The position numbers and the translations under genes were made by a program. A model generated the notes under the pieces. That model did no database searches. It was not told the DNA's origin and saw only the letters and a program-made list of their open reading frames with translations. From Corynebacterium sp. NML130628 (GTDB taxonomy: Bacteria > Actinomycetota > Actinomycetes > Mycobacteriales > Mycobacteriaceae), in NCBI RefSeq assembly GCF_001875665.1, contig NZ_MLAL01000016.1, forward strand, positions 62,001 through 126,000: DNA of 64,000 nt, given 5' to 3'. How positions within the stretch are numbered: position 1 is the first letter of the stretch; every line of letters starts with the position of its first letter. Shown here piece by piece: positions 20,694 to 28,450 of the stretch.

Positions 20694-21902
20694 ATGACTG
20701 AGCACAAGATTTTGACCACGCATGTAGGGTCCCTGCCGCGTACCCCGGAGCTGCTCGAAGCGAACCAACTACGTTCGGAGCAGCAGATTAACGACGACGA
20801 TTTCAGAGAGATTCTGGAGCGTGCAGTCGATGAGGTCGTGCAGCGCCAGGTTGATTTGGGGATCGACATCATCAACGAGGGGGAGTACGGCCACATCACC
20901 TCGGGCGCAGTCGATTACGGCGCTTGGTGGAATTACTCATTCTCCCGCCTCGGTGGGTTGACCATGACCGACGAAGACCGTTGGGCATCGCAAGAGATTA
21001 AGCGCTCTACTCCTGGGAACATTGAGTTGACCAGCTTCTCAGACCGTCGCGACCGCGCTCTGTTCGGCGAAGCGTACTCCGACCCGCACTCCGGTATCTT
21101 TACTGGGCGTGCCAAGGTGGGCAACCCGAAGTTTACGGGGCCGATTACCTACATCGGTCAGGAAGAAGTTGAGACGGATGTGGCACTGTTGAAGCGGTCC
21201 ATGGAGCGCGCCGGTGCTACGCAGGGGTTCGTCGCAGCACTGTCGCCTGGCTCTGCGGCTCGCCTGAAGAACGAATACTACGAGACCGACGAGGAAGTAG
21301 TACAGGCGTGTGCTGCGGCGATGTCACATGAGTACAAGGCCATCACCGACGCGGGCCTGACAGTTCAACTCGACGCGCCTGATCTGGCGGAGTCCTGGGA
21401 CCAGATCAACCCTGAGCCATCCTTGGAAGACTACTGTGCGTGGCTGCGCATTCGTGTCGACGCCATTAACGAATCTATCCGTGACCTGCCGAAGGAACTG
21501 ACCCGCCTGCACATCTGCTGGGGTTCCTGGCATGGGCCGCACGTGACCGATGTGCCGTTCGGTGACATCATCGAGGAGATCCTGCGCGCTGAGGTTGGTG
21601 GGTTCTCCTTCGAGGGTGCTTCCCCGCGTCACGCACACGAGTGGCGGGTGTGGCAGGACTACGCTTTGCCGGAGGGCACCGTTATTTACCCTGGTGTGAT
21701 TTCGCACAGCACGAACGCTGTTGAGCATCCGCTGCTCGTTGCTGACAGGATCGTCCAATTCGCGGAAGTTGTTGGCCCAGAGAACGTCATCGCGTCGGTG
21801 GACTGTGGTTTGGGTGGGCGTTTGCACCACCAGATTGCCTGGGCGAAGCTTGAATCGCTGGTGAAGGGCGCAAAGATCGCGACGCGCCACCTGTTCGGCT
21901 AA
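20694..21902 (+). CDS. Stand-alone MetE-like (core) methionine synthase family protein
   Basis: This 402-residue protein matches the C-terminal catalytic half of cobalamin-independent methionine synthase. The zinc ligands are present as H273-x-C275 (LHICWGSW), E307 (SFEGA) and C371 (VDCGLG). The N-terminal THVGSLPRTPELL is the usual opening of this barrel. The folate-binding N-terminal half of full MetE is absent, so it may use another methyl donor, as core-MetS enzymes do, or be an alkyltransferase of the epoxyalkane-CoM transferase type. ATG 20694 follows GGAGCATAATAG. A strong terminator follows. No other methionine gene is nearby. Confidence 0.85.
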   Translation: MTEHKILTTHVGSLPRTPELLEANQLRSEQQINDDDFREILERAVDEVVQRQVDLGIDIINEGEYGHITSGAVDYGAWWNYSFSRLGGLTMTDEDRWASQEIKRSTPGNIELTSFSDRRDRALFGEAYSDPHSGIFTGRAKVGNPKFTGPITYIGQEEVETDVALLKRSMERAGATQGFVAALSPGSAARLKNEYYETDEEVVQACAAAMSHEYKAITDAGLTVQLDAPDLAESWDQINPEPSLEDYCAWLRIRVDAINESIRDLPKELTRLHICWGSWHGPHVTDVPFGDIIEEILRAEVGGFSFEGASPRHAHEWRVWQDYALPEGTVIYPGVISHSTNAVEHPLLVADRIVQFAEVVGPENVIASVDCGLGGRLHHQIAWAKLESLVKGAKIATRHLFG

Positions 21903-21922
21903 TCGTGGTAACCAAATGAGGA

Positions 21923-21963
21923 AAGGCCGGTGCCCACCCTGCGAAAGGGTGGGCACCGGCCTT
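21923..21963. terminator. Strong bidirectional terminator
   Basis: An 18-bp perfect stem (AAGGCCGGTGCCCACCCT at 21923-21940 with its complement at 21946-21963) closes a 5-base GCGAA loop. It lies between the convergent ends of the MetE-like gene and a small secreted-protein gene, so it can terminate both strands. Confidence 0.9.
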
Positions 21964-21982
21964 AGCGTTGTGCGATACGCAG

Positions 21983-22357
21983 CTACTTGAGCATGGACTT
22001 CAGTTTGTCCTGTGCTCCAGGGATCGCCTTGATAGCCGCGGTGATCATCTGAATCAGCCCAGCGAGGAGTGCGATGCCAGCCGAGATATAGCTGAAGATT
22101 TCTCGGGTTTCTTCGGTCATGATGCCTTTGTTGATCGCCTCCGAGCTCGGCCCCTCCGCCTTGGTCGGCTTCGTGGTCGTCGGTGTGGGCGATGCGGTAA
22201 CCGTCACGGTCACAGCAGGTGCTGTGGTGGTGGCAATAACACGTGATTGCGTGGTCGGCGTGTCTTGCTGCTCTTGCGCCATCAACGGGCTTGCCGTGAG
22301 GCAAGCACCGCCAAGCGCGGTAGTGATTGCAAGCGCGACCAGTGAGCGTGTATTCAC
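21983..22357 (-). CDS. Small secreted protein of unknown function
   Basis: GTG 22357 is preferred over TTG 22363 because GGAG lies 6 bases before it; the product has 124 residues. A signal peptide ends near SPLMAQE (cleavage after Ala). The mature protein is a Thr/Pro/Val-rich linker (VTVTVTASPTPTTTKPTKA) followed by an acidic helix and a C-terminal hydrophobic or amphipathic helix (FSYISAGIALLAGLIQMI) with a basic tail. It lies 36 bp after another small secreted-protein gene of similar design, so the two are probably co-transcribed. I recognise no domain. Cell-envelope association is plausible from the hydrophobic end. Confidence 0.72.
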   Translation of the reverse strand: MNTRSLVALAITTALGGACLTASPLMAQEQQDTPTTQSRVIATTTAPAVTVTVTASPTPTTTKPTKAEGPSSEAINKGIMTEETREIFSYISAGIALLAGLIQMITAAIKAIPGAQDKLKSMLK

Positions 22358-22393
22358 GTTCAACTCCCTGTTGTTTGAAGTAGTGGTGAAGCC

Positions 22394-22798
22394 TTAGAAC
22401 ACCTTCGGCACGTGGACGTGGCCGAGACCCAGGTGGAACTGAGCGTTTGCCATGTCAATGAGCTTGTTGAGACCGGTCGGGTCAGACAGAACGATAAGAC
22501 CGGTGGTCAGGACCGCAGCGAGAACGCCTGCGAGTGCGCCGAGGGCGTGGCCCTGCGAGCTACCGGACTTCTTCGCGTTATCGTCGGCGCCTTGCTTCTT
22601 GTCATCGTCGGCGCCTTGCTTCTTGTTTTCGTTCTGCTTGTCTACAGACTTGTTGTCCTTGGCAGGCTCGTTCGTGTCCGTCTGAGTGTTGGTGGTCTCG
22701 GTGCCCTGTGCCGGAGCGGTCTCCTCGGCGAAAGCAGGGGTGACGGTCAACGAGATTGCGGTTGCAGCAGCAACGGCAATGGTGGAAATGCGCTTCAT
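22394..22798 (-). CDS. Small secreted protein with duplicated acidic repeat
   Basis: ATG 22798 lies behind AGGAG; the open frame extends further upstream but without coding features. The 134-residue product has a signal peptide (MKRISTIAVAAATAISLTVTPAFA). A highly charged, Asn/Lys/Asp-rich linker includes a tandem KKQGADDD/KKQGADDN. A Gly/Ala-rich hydrophobic segment (ALGALAGVLAAVLTTGLIVL) follows, then a His-containing tail (HLGLGHVHVPKVF). It is divergent from ilvA. The design of signal peptide, polar linker and C-terminal hydrophobic helix matches its downstream neighbour. Function unknown. Confidence 0.75.
   Translation of the reverse strand: MKRISTIAVAAATAISLTVTPAFAEETAPAQGTETTNTQTDTNEPAKDNKSVDKQNENKKQGADDDKKQGADDNAKKSGSSQGHALGALAGVLAAVLTTGLIVLSDPTGLNKLIDMANAQFHLGLGHVHVPKVF
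22580..22626. repeat. Tandem 24-bp-period direct repeat within coding sequence
   Basis: Two identical 23-base copies (22580-22602 and 22604-22626) are separated by one base. The 24-base period is eight codons and encodes the duplicated KKQGADD unit of the small secreted protein. It looks like a slippage-prone in-frame microduplication that could vary in copy number between strains. Confidence 0.85.
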
Positions 22799-22885
22799 GA
22801 AATCTCCTGAAGTTGTTCGAAAAGGATAGGAATTCGAGGCGAAACCCCAGCAATTCCAAAAAATGCTCTGGCTTCCACGAATTGT

Positions 22886-22902
22886 TGCTAGAAAATCTAG
22901 CA
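22886..22902. promoter_or_regulatory. Palindrome near the secreted-protein promoter
   Basis: TGCTAGA (22886-22892) and TCTAGCA (22896-22902) form a perfect 7-bp inverted repeat with a 3-base spacer. On the minus strand, TAAAAT (complement of 22914-22919) is a candidate -10, which would place the repeat just after the transcription start. It could be an operator or a 5' stem-loop in the mRNA. The rest of the 193-bp region to ilvA shows no other clear element. Confidence 0.4.
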
Positions 22903-22975
22903 GACAAGCGACGATTTTAATAGTCTGATAGCTGAATTGACTACGGCAAAGTATCACCTAAACGGGGCCCAGCGG

Positions 22976-22991
22976 TATACACTTTGCTGTT
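22976..22991 (+). promoter_or_regulatory. Candidate -10 giving near-leaderless ilvA mRNA
   Basis: TATACA at 22976-22981 lies 10 bases before the ilvA ATG, and no purine-rich ribosome-binding sequence precedes that ATG. A start site at a normal distance from this -10 would fall within a few bases of the ATG, giving a leaderless or near-leaderless transcript. Leaderless mRNAs are frequent in corynebacteria. The -35 element is not obvious. Confidence 0.4.
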
Positions 22992-24281
22992 ATGAGTGAA
23001 CAGGAACAGCCAGCTTTTCAAGCGGTACATGCTGCGGACGTTCAGGCGGCACAGTCGAAGATTTCTGCCGTGATTGAGCCGACTCCGTTGCAGTATTGCC
23101 CCCGTTTGTCGCAGCAGTACGGTGCGGAGATTTTCCTGAAGCGGGAGGACTTGCAAGACGTTCGTTCCTACAAGATTCGAGGTGCGTACTACAGCATCTC
23201 GCGGCTCAGCCAAGAGGCGCGCGCAGCCGGCGTTGTCGCGGCTTCGGCGGGCAACCACGCGCAGGGCGTGGCCTATGCGTGTCGAGCGTTGGGGATCCAA
23301 GGCAAAATCTTTGTGCCGAAGCCTACGCCAAAGCAGAAGTGTGACCGGATCCTGGTGCACGGCGGCGACAATATCGAGTTGGTCGTCGTAGGAGATACGT
23401 TTGACGCTGCTGCGGAGGCTGCGCGCAAGGATGCTGCAGAGCGCGGCGCGACCATGGTCGAGCCTTTTGACGCCCGCGATACCGTCATTGGGCAGGGCAC
23501 GGTTGCGGCGGAGATTATTTCGCAGTTGTCAGTAATGGGTCGCGAGCTTGACACAATTTTCGTTCCAGTTGGTGGGGGAGGCCTGCTCGCCGGAGTGCTT
23601 TCCTACGTATCTGACATGGTGCCGGGGACAGCGGTCGTCGGCGTGGAACCGGAAGGGGCGCCCTCCCTCGAGGCAGCACTCGAGGCTGGTCACCCTGTCA
23701 CGCTGAACGAAATTGAGTCGTTCGTGGACGGCGCGGCTGTGAAGCGCACAGGCGATTTCCCGTTCGCAGTCATTGAGCAAAATCTTGCTCGTACGCATCT
23801 GCTGCGTTGCAAAGAAGGCGCGGTGTGCACGTCGATGCTGGAGCTGTACCAGAACGAGGGCATCATTGCGGAGCCTGCGGGCGCGCTGTCTGTGGCTGCG
23901 CTATCGCAGATGAAATTGCAGCCGGGCAGCACGGTGGTGTGCATCATCTCTGGCGGCAACAACGACGTGCTGCGCTACGCAGAGGTCATGGAGCGTTCGC
24001 TCGTGCATCGCGGGCTGAAGCACTACTTTTTGGTGAACTTCCCCCAGGAGCCAGGGCAGCTGCGCACGTTCCTCACTGACATCCTTGGGCCCGACGACGA
24101 TATCGCCTTGTTTGAATACTTGAAGAAGAACAACAAGGAAACCGGTGCCGCACTGGTTGGCCTGGAGCTTTCCTGCGCTAGCGACCTTGAGCCGTTGCTT
24201 GAACGAATGGAGGCGTCTGTCATCGATTGTCGACGCCTCCTGCCGGGCACACCAGAGTACGACTTTATTGTGTCGGCATAA
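22992..24281 (+). CDS. ilvA: Threonine dehydratase (deaminase)
   Basis: IlvA converts threonine to 2-oxobutyrate, the first committed step to isoleucine. The 429-residue protein has the PLP-lysine motif SYKIRGAY near residue 60, the ASAGNHAQGVAY loop, and a glycine-rich phosphate loop VGGGGLLAGV. The C-terminal ~90 residues (VNFPQEPGQLRTFL) form a single ACT-like regulatory domain, so this is the short form also found in C. glutamicum. A small domain of this kind usually mediates isoleucine feedback. No attenuator or leader peptide is visible. The 3' end overlaps convergent treZ by 17 bp. Confidence 0.96.
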   Translation: MSEQEQPAFQAVHAADVQAAQSKISAVIEPTPLQYCPRLSQQYGAEIFLKREDLQDVRSYKIRGAYYSISRLSQEARAAGVVAASAGNHAQGVAYACRALGIQGKIFVPKPTPKQKCDRILVHGGDNIELVVVGDTFDAAAEAARKDAAERGATMVEPFDARDTVIGQGTVAAEIISQLSVMGRELDTIFVPVGGGGLLAGVLSYVSDMVPGTAVVGVEPEGAPSLEAALEAGHPVTLNEIESFVDGAAVKRTGDFPFAVIEQNLARTHLLRCKEGAVCTSMLELYQNEGIIAEPAGALSVAALSQMKLQPGSTVVCIISGGNNDVLRYAEVMERSLVHRGLKHYFLVNFPQEPGQLRTFLTDILGPDDDIALFEYLKKNNKETGAALVGLELSCASDLEPLLERMEASVIDCRRLLPGTPEYDFIVSA

Positions 24282-26049
24282 CTAAGGCGAAGGCCCACGG
24301 CTCGAGCTTGGTTTCTTCGGCGGAGACCTCTGCGCCACCGAAGGTGTACAGCAGCGTTCCGCCGACTGGGGCGACGGTGCTCTCGGCCCCGAAGTTCGCC
24401 ACCAGCACTGCCTGGTCACCCATCGTCAGCCACGCGTCGTCCGCGCCCTGGGCTGGGCCGTGCTCCACGCTCAGTTGGCGCAGGTCGTCGCGGGCCATTG
24501 GGTACTGCTTACGCAGCTCGATGAGCTTCTTGTAAGCCGCGAGGATCTCGCGTTGTTCCTCGTCGAAGTCCCAGTCGAGTTTGGCGGAGGTAAAAGTTTC
24601 CTCCGCTGCCGGGTCCAGCACATCTGCGGCGTCCCATCCCATGCGGGCAAACTCGTTCATGCGCCCTTGGCTGGTCATCTCCAGCAGGTGAGGGTCACTG
24701 TGTGAGACGAAGAATGGGAACGGCGTGCGTGCGCCGAACTCTTCACCCATGAACAGCATGGGGCTAAAGGGGGAGAGCAGAACGACGGCCGCCTTGAGTA
24801 TTTGTTTGCGTGCACTGAGGTATTGCGAGGGTCGGTCGCCTTGTGCGCGGTTGCCGGTCTGGTCGTGATCGGTGGTGTAGGTGACCATCTGCCATGGTGC
24901 GACGCGGTCAAGGTCGAGCGCCTTGCCGTGGGTGCGCTGGCGGTACACGGAGTAGTCCTCGCGGAAGCGGTACCCGTTGCGCAGTGTATCCGCCAGGATT
25001 TCGAGCGTGCCGTAGTCTGCGTAGTACCCGGCGCGCTCGCCGGTGACCAGCGTGTGGATCCCGTGGTGGACGTCGTCAAGCCAGTGGGCGTCGAGCCCGT
25101 ATCCGCCGTGCTGAGGGGACTCGAGGAGTCGTGGGTTGTTTTGCTCCGACTCAGCGATGATGGTGCGGGGGATGCCAGTGGCAGCTTCAACCTCGTTGGC
25201 GACGTTCTTGATTTCCTCCATGATGGAGAACGCCAGGCGGTCGTCGTAGGTTTGCACCGCGTCGAGGCGCAGGCCGTCGACGTGGAACTCGCTGAGCCAC
25301 TGGCGCACCGCATCCAGCACGTAGGCGCGCACCTCATCCGAGTGAGCGCCGGACAAGTTGATTACGTCACCCCAGCCGGTATTTCCCGCGGTTGTGTAGG
25401 GGCCAAAGTTGCCGTTGTAGTTGCCCTCGGGGCCGAAGTGGTTGTACACCACATCGAGGATGACGGCGATGCCGCGGGCGTGAGCGGCGTCGATAAGTGT
25501 TTTGAGGCCCTCGGGGCCTCCGTAGGACTCGTGCACGGCGAACCAGTCGACGCCGTCGTAGCCCCAGTTGCGATGGCCTGCGAACGGTTGTACGGGCAGC
25601 AGCTCGATGGTGTTGACGCCGAGCTGAGCAAGATAATCAAGCTTTTCGACGACCCCTTCGAATGTGCCCTGCGGCGTGAAGGTACCAACGTGGAGCTCGT
25701 AGAGAATTTGGTCGCGAAGGGCGATGCCTTCCCAGGGCTCGTCGGTCCAGCTGAACGTGCTGCTGGTGACCTCGGAAGGGCCGTGGACGCCTTCGGGCTG
25801 GAAGCGTGAGCGGGGGTCGGGCAGTGGCTGTGACCACTCGCCGTCACGAAGCAAGGAGAAGCTGTAGCGTGCACCTATCTCGGGTTCGGCGACTTCGCGC
25901 GGAACCACCCACCAGTCTCGACGGGTCTCGTCACGCTGCATTTCGAGCGTGCGGGACCCTTGGCTGTCGTGGAGGTGCAGGCGTACGTTTTGCGCGTACG
26001 GAGCCCACACTCCAAATTGTTGGGGCATTGGGGTGTACTTGCTAGACAT
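24265..26049 (-). CDS. treZ: Malto-oligosyltrehalose trehalohydrolase
   Basis: TreZ releases trehalose from the maltooligosyl-trehalose made by TreY. ATG 26049 (MSSKYTPMPQQFGVWAPYA) behind GGTGG is the natural start; the open frame upstream overlaps the divergent gene and is noncoding. The 594-residue protein has an N-terminal beta-sandwich, then a GH13 barrel with HVGTFTPQGTF, GHRNWGYDGVD, VVYNHFGPEGNY and nucleophile motif VDGLRLDAVQ. Acid/base glutamate lies in IIAESEQN. The C-terminal beta domain ends at 24265, overlapping ilvA. treY and glgX lie 3-7 kb away on the same strand. Confidence 0.96.
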   Translation of the reverse strand: MSSKYTPMPQQFGVWAPYAQNVRLHLHDSQGSRTLEMQRDETRRDWWVVPREVAEPEIGARYSFSLLRDGEWSQPLPDPRSRFQPEGVHGPSEVTSSTFSWTDEPWEGIALRDQILYELHVGTFTPQGTFEGVVEKLDYLAQLGVNTIELLPVQPFAGHRNWGYDGVDWFAVHESYGGPEGLKTLIDAAHARGIAVILDVVYNHFGPEGNYNGNFGPYTTAGNTGWGDVINLSGAHSDEVRAYVLDAVRQWLSEFHVDGLRLDAVQTYDDRLAFSIMEEIKNVANEVEAATGIPRTIIAESEQNNPRLLESPQHGGYGLDAHWLDDVHHGIHTLVTGERAGYYADYGTLEILADTLRNGYRFREDYSVYRQRTHGKALDLDRVAPWQMVTYTTDHDQTGNRAQGDRPSQYLSARKQILKAAVVLLSPFSPMLFMGEEFGARTPFPFFVSHSDPHLLEMTSQGRMNEFARMGWDAADVLDPAAEETFTSAKLDWDFDEEQREILAAYKKLIELRKQYPMARDDLRQLSVEHGPAQGADDAWLTMGDQAVLVANFGAESTVAPVGGTLLYTFGGAEVSAEETKLEPWAFALVMPTQ

Positions 26050-26106
26050 ACCACCAACTGTATGGAAGTACCATATCTGTCGCAATGGACTTAGAGTAGA
26101 GGCACT

Positions 26107-26751
26107 ATGCGCACATCGTACGAACTGCCGGCGGCCGGTGATATCACCACCCACGAAATCGAGATCAAACGGTCCCGCTTCATCACCTGGATCGCTCGTA
26201 CCCAGACCGAAGCAGATGCACGAGCTCTCATCCAACAAGCCCGCGAGACCTACCCAGATGCGCGGCACCACTGCTCCGCATACATCCTGCATGTCGACGA
26301 CGCGTTGCCCATTGAGCGCTCGTCCGACGATGGCGAGCCGTCCGGCACCGCAGGCAAACCGATGCTCGATATGCTGCACGGCTCCGAAATGCTTGACCTC
26401 ACTGCCGTCGTAATTCGGTACTTCGGCGGCATCAAGCTGGGGGCGGGAGGGCTGGTCCATGCCTACTCAGACTCCGTTGGCCAGACGCTTCCGCTTGTTC
26501 CGCGGGTACTGCGTAGCACCAAGGAACTCGTGCGCGTCGACCTGCCGCACGCGGAAGCTGGCCGCATCGAAGCCGAATTACGCAACGCAGGTTTCGACAT
26601 CGTCGACGTAGAATACGGCGCTGCCGCCACCTACACGCTGGCACACGACCCCGGACAACGCGAACAACTCGACGCCCAACTTGCAGCAAGCACCCAAGGC
26701 CGAGCCGAAGCGCACGAGGCAGGCCACCAATGGATCGAATCTCCACGCTAA
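26107..26751 (+). CDS. IMPACT/YigZ family protein
   Basis: This 214-residue protein carries the UPF0029/IMPACT N-terminal domain: KRSRFITWIARTQTE, then HHCSAYIL and DDGEPSGTAGKPML, followed by VVIRYFGGIKLGAGGL. These are the conserved YigZ motifs. A small C-terminal alpha/beta domain of the YigZ type follows. Eukaryotic IMPACT modulates GCN2; the bacterial role is unclear. ATG 26107 is divergent from treZ with 57 bp between starts. It is followed within 10 bp by a small membrane protein gene. Confidence 0.9.
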   Translation: MRTSYELPAAGDITTHEIEIKRSRFITWIARTQTEADARALIQQARETYPDARHHCSAYILHVDDALPIERSSDDGEPSGTAGKPMLDMLHGSEMLDLTAVVIRYFGGIKLGAGGLVHAYSDSVGQTLPLVPRVLRSTKELVRVDLPHAEAGRIEAELRNAGFDIVDVEYGAAATYTLAHDPGQREQLDAQLAASTQGRAEAHEAGHQWIESPR

Positions 26752-26761
26752 ACTATCAGCC

Positions 26762-26995
26762 ATGACTATGCAGCCACGTCCATCGAACCCGATCGAATCA
26801 CGGAAGCAGGCCGTACGCCGCTATTCCAAAAACGCAGTTGTGTGGGCCGGCGGTGGCCTCGGCGCAGGTATCGCGCTCGGCTTGATTGCCGGGTCCTGGC
26901 AGCTGTTCGTCGTATGCCTCGTCATCGGCGTTGTTGGTGGGTACGTGAATTGGAACAAAGTCCAAAAGATCGTGAACCACCACGACAACTACTAA
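26762..26995 (+). CDS. Small two-helix membrane protein
   Basis: ATG 26762 gives a 77-residue protein. A basic N-terminal third (SRKQAVRRYSKN) precedes two hydrophobic segments (about residues 26-43 and 46-63), separated by a tight turn. A short polar tail ends in HHDNY. The frame is open further upstream, but that part overlaps the IMPACT-family gene. It sits 10 bp after that gene and 9 bp before the S4-domain gene, suggesting a three-gene operon. No family or function is recognised. Confidence 0.75.
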   Translation: MTMQPRPSNPIESRKQAVRRYSKNAVVWAGGGLGAGIALGLIAGSWQLFVVCLVIGVVGGYVNWNKVQKIVNHHDNY

Positions 26996-27004
26996 GCAGA
27001 CACC

Positions 27005-27391
27005 ATGACCAGCCCCAACACCACCGCCACGAGGATCGACGTCTGGCTCTGGGCTGTCCGCATCTTTAAGACGCGCTCACTGTCATCAGAGGCAGTGCGC
27101 GCCGGGCACGCCAAACTCAATGGCAAAGCGGTAAAACCCTCAGCGCAGGTCGTGCCAGGGGACCGGCTCAAGGTGTGGAAGGACCACCGCTATCTCGAGC
27201 TGGAAGTTACCCAGACTTTACAGAAGCGTGCGGGCGCGAAGATCGCGACGACCTGTTACGTGGACCACTCGCCACCGCCTATGACCTCCGAAGTGTTTGG
27301 TTCGTTGCCGGTTCGTGACCGTGGTGCTGGACGCCCGACGAAGAAAGAACGTCGGCAGCTTGATCGTTTGCGCGGCCGGAACAGCTTTTAG
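27005..27391 (+). CDS. S4-domain RNA-binding protein, HslR (Hsp15)-like
   Basis: This 128-residue protein starts at ATG 27005. The S4 domain opens with TRIDVWLWAVRIFKTRSL and SEAVRAGHAKLNGK, then VVPGDRLKVW, the pattern of Hsp15, which binds stalled 50S subunits carrying peptidyl-tRNA. A basic C-terminal tail (RPTKKERRQLDRLRGR) is typical of the family. Its last four bases overlap the end of the convergent alarmone synthetase gene. Confidence 0.9.
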   Translation: MTSPNTTATRIDVWLWAVRIFKTRSLSSEAVRAGHAKLNGKAVKPSAQVVPGDRLKVWKDHRYLELEVTQTLQKRAGAKIATTCYVDHSPPPMTSEVFGSLPVRDRGAGRPTKKERRQLDRLRGRNSF

Positions 27392-28431
27392 GCGTTCTTG
27401 CCCGAGGGCGTTTGTGGGACGCCGCCTTCTCGGAGTTGCGCGAGCCTGCGCGTCAGCTTTCGCTTCCTCAGTACTGGCCGGTTCCCGCTTTCCCAGGTTC
27501 GGCTGATGTGTTCCTGCCCAAACTTGTTCAGTAGCAGGTCGTCGACAAGCCTGACCTGACCGGGGGTAAACCGCGCCTGCAGGGTGTTCTGCACTGCCTC
27601 AATATCTGCTGGGTTTGCCAGCTCAGCGAGTGCAGAGACTGTATCGATACCGTCCGCGCTGAGCAGCTCGTGTAGGAAGCGGTAATCGTCCACACGAGAG
27701 AGTGGAAACGATGCTCCAAGGATCACGGTGAGCACACCGGGAAGTGTTTCGGGCGTCAGCGACGCTGAAGTATCGGGAGCGCTCGGGTTTTGCTGCTGCG
27801 GGTTGGACAGCTCTGCGATTTGGTCGAACTGCTGGTCCGCAAGCTCGATGAGCCCCGCAGCCAGCGTAAATGCGCGATCGATTTGTGGGTCGAGCTCTCC
27901 GTGGGAGCGCTTGTAGCGCACATCGTGCTCGAACTCAGCCCACGCGTGCTGCAGTACCGTCCGCACCTGAACTTCGAAGACCTGCCCGCGGTACTGTTCG
28001 AGTTCCTCGTTGCTCTCGTCCACCTGGAGGACCAGGTGATGAGACCCGTACCCAAACGTTCCCGACACCCTCGTCTCCTGCGCTTTGTCTACGCTGCGAA
28101 GCACGTCGAACTGATCAGCAAGCAGGCGAAGCACCGCCGGTATTTCGGTTGAGTGCATTACGGTAATGCGGGCTCCGATGAGGTCGCGGATATCGTTCCA
28201 AGGGTCCGGGTACACGATTTTGCCGCCACGGCGCTTCTTCGCTTTCTCCTTCAACGAAGGCCAGCTCTTGATGCGCACATCGACGCGATCGAAGTTGATA
28301 CCTGCGTCGATCATCAACTCATGCAGTGCGTGACGAAACTCCTCGGCCACCCCTTCGTGTTGCCTCAGCCAGGTGAAGTAAGTGTTGCCGAGTTGCGCGA
28401 TCGTGTCATTATGTTTCGTGCCCATCGGCAC
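27388..28431 (-). CDS. Small alarmone synthetase (RelA/SpoT synthetase domain)
   Basis: This 347-residue protein has a single RelA/SpoT nucleotidyltransferase domain at about residues 20-200. Motifs seen are RVDVRIKSWPSLKEKAKK, IRDLIGARI, GYGSHHLVL and FEVQVRTVLQHAWAEFEHD, which includes the catalytic glutamate. There is no HD hydrolase domain before it and no TGS/ACT region, so it is a synthetase-only protein. The usual GYRSLH loop has Gly in place of Arg. The ~140-residue C-terminal part is a helical region I cannot name. C. glutamicum has a comparable enzyme (RelS), by memory in a similar neighbourhood. It begins 19 bp after treY. GTG 28431 or ATG 28425 could be the start. Confidence 0.85.
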   Translation of the reverse strand: MPMGTKHNDTIAQLGNTYFTWLRQHEGVAEEFRHALHELMIDAGINFDRVDVRIKSWPSLKEKAKKRRGGKIVYPDPWNDIRDLIGARITVMHSTEIPAVLRLLADQFDVLRSVDKAQETRVSGTFGYGSHHLVLQVDESNEELEQYRGQVFEVQVRTVLQHAWAEFEHDVRYKRSHGELDPQIDRAFTLAAGLIELADQQFDQIAELSNPQQQNPSAPDTSASLTPETLPGVLTVILGASFPLSRVDDYRFLHELLSADGIDTVSALAELANPADIEAVQNTLQARFTPGQVRLVDDLLLNKFGQEHISRTWESGNRPVLRKRKLTRRLAQLREGGVPQTPSGKNA

Positions 28432-28450
28432 AACAGCTTACCCATTGCTC

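Noticed and set aside
22580-22626. The 24-bp direct repeat as part of a CRISPR array.
   Set aside because: Only two copies exist, separated by one base, and they are in frame within a coding sequence.
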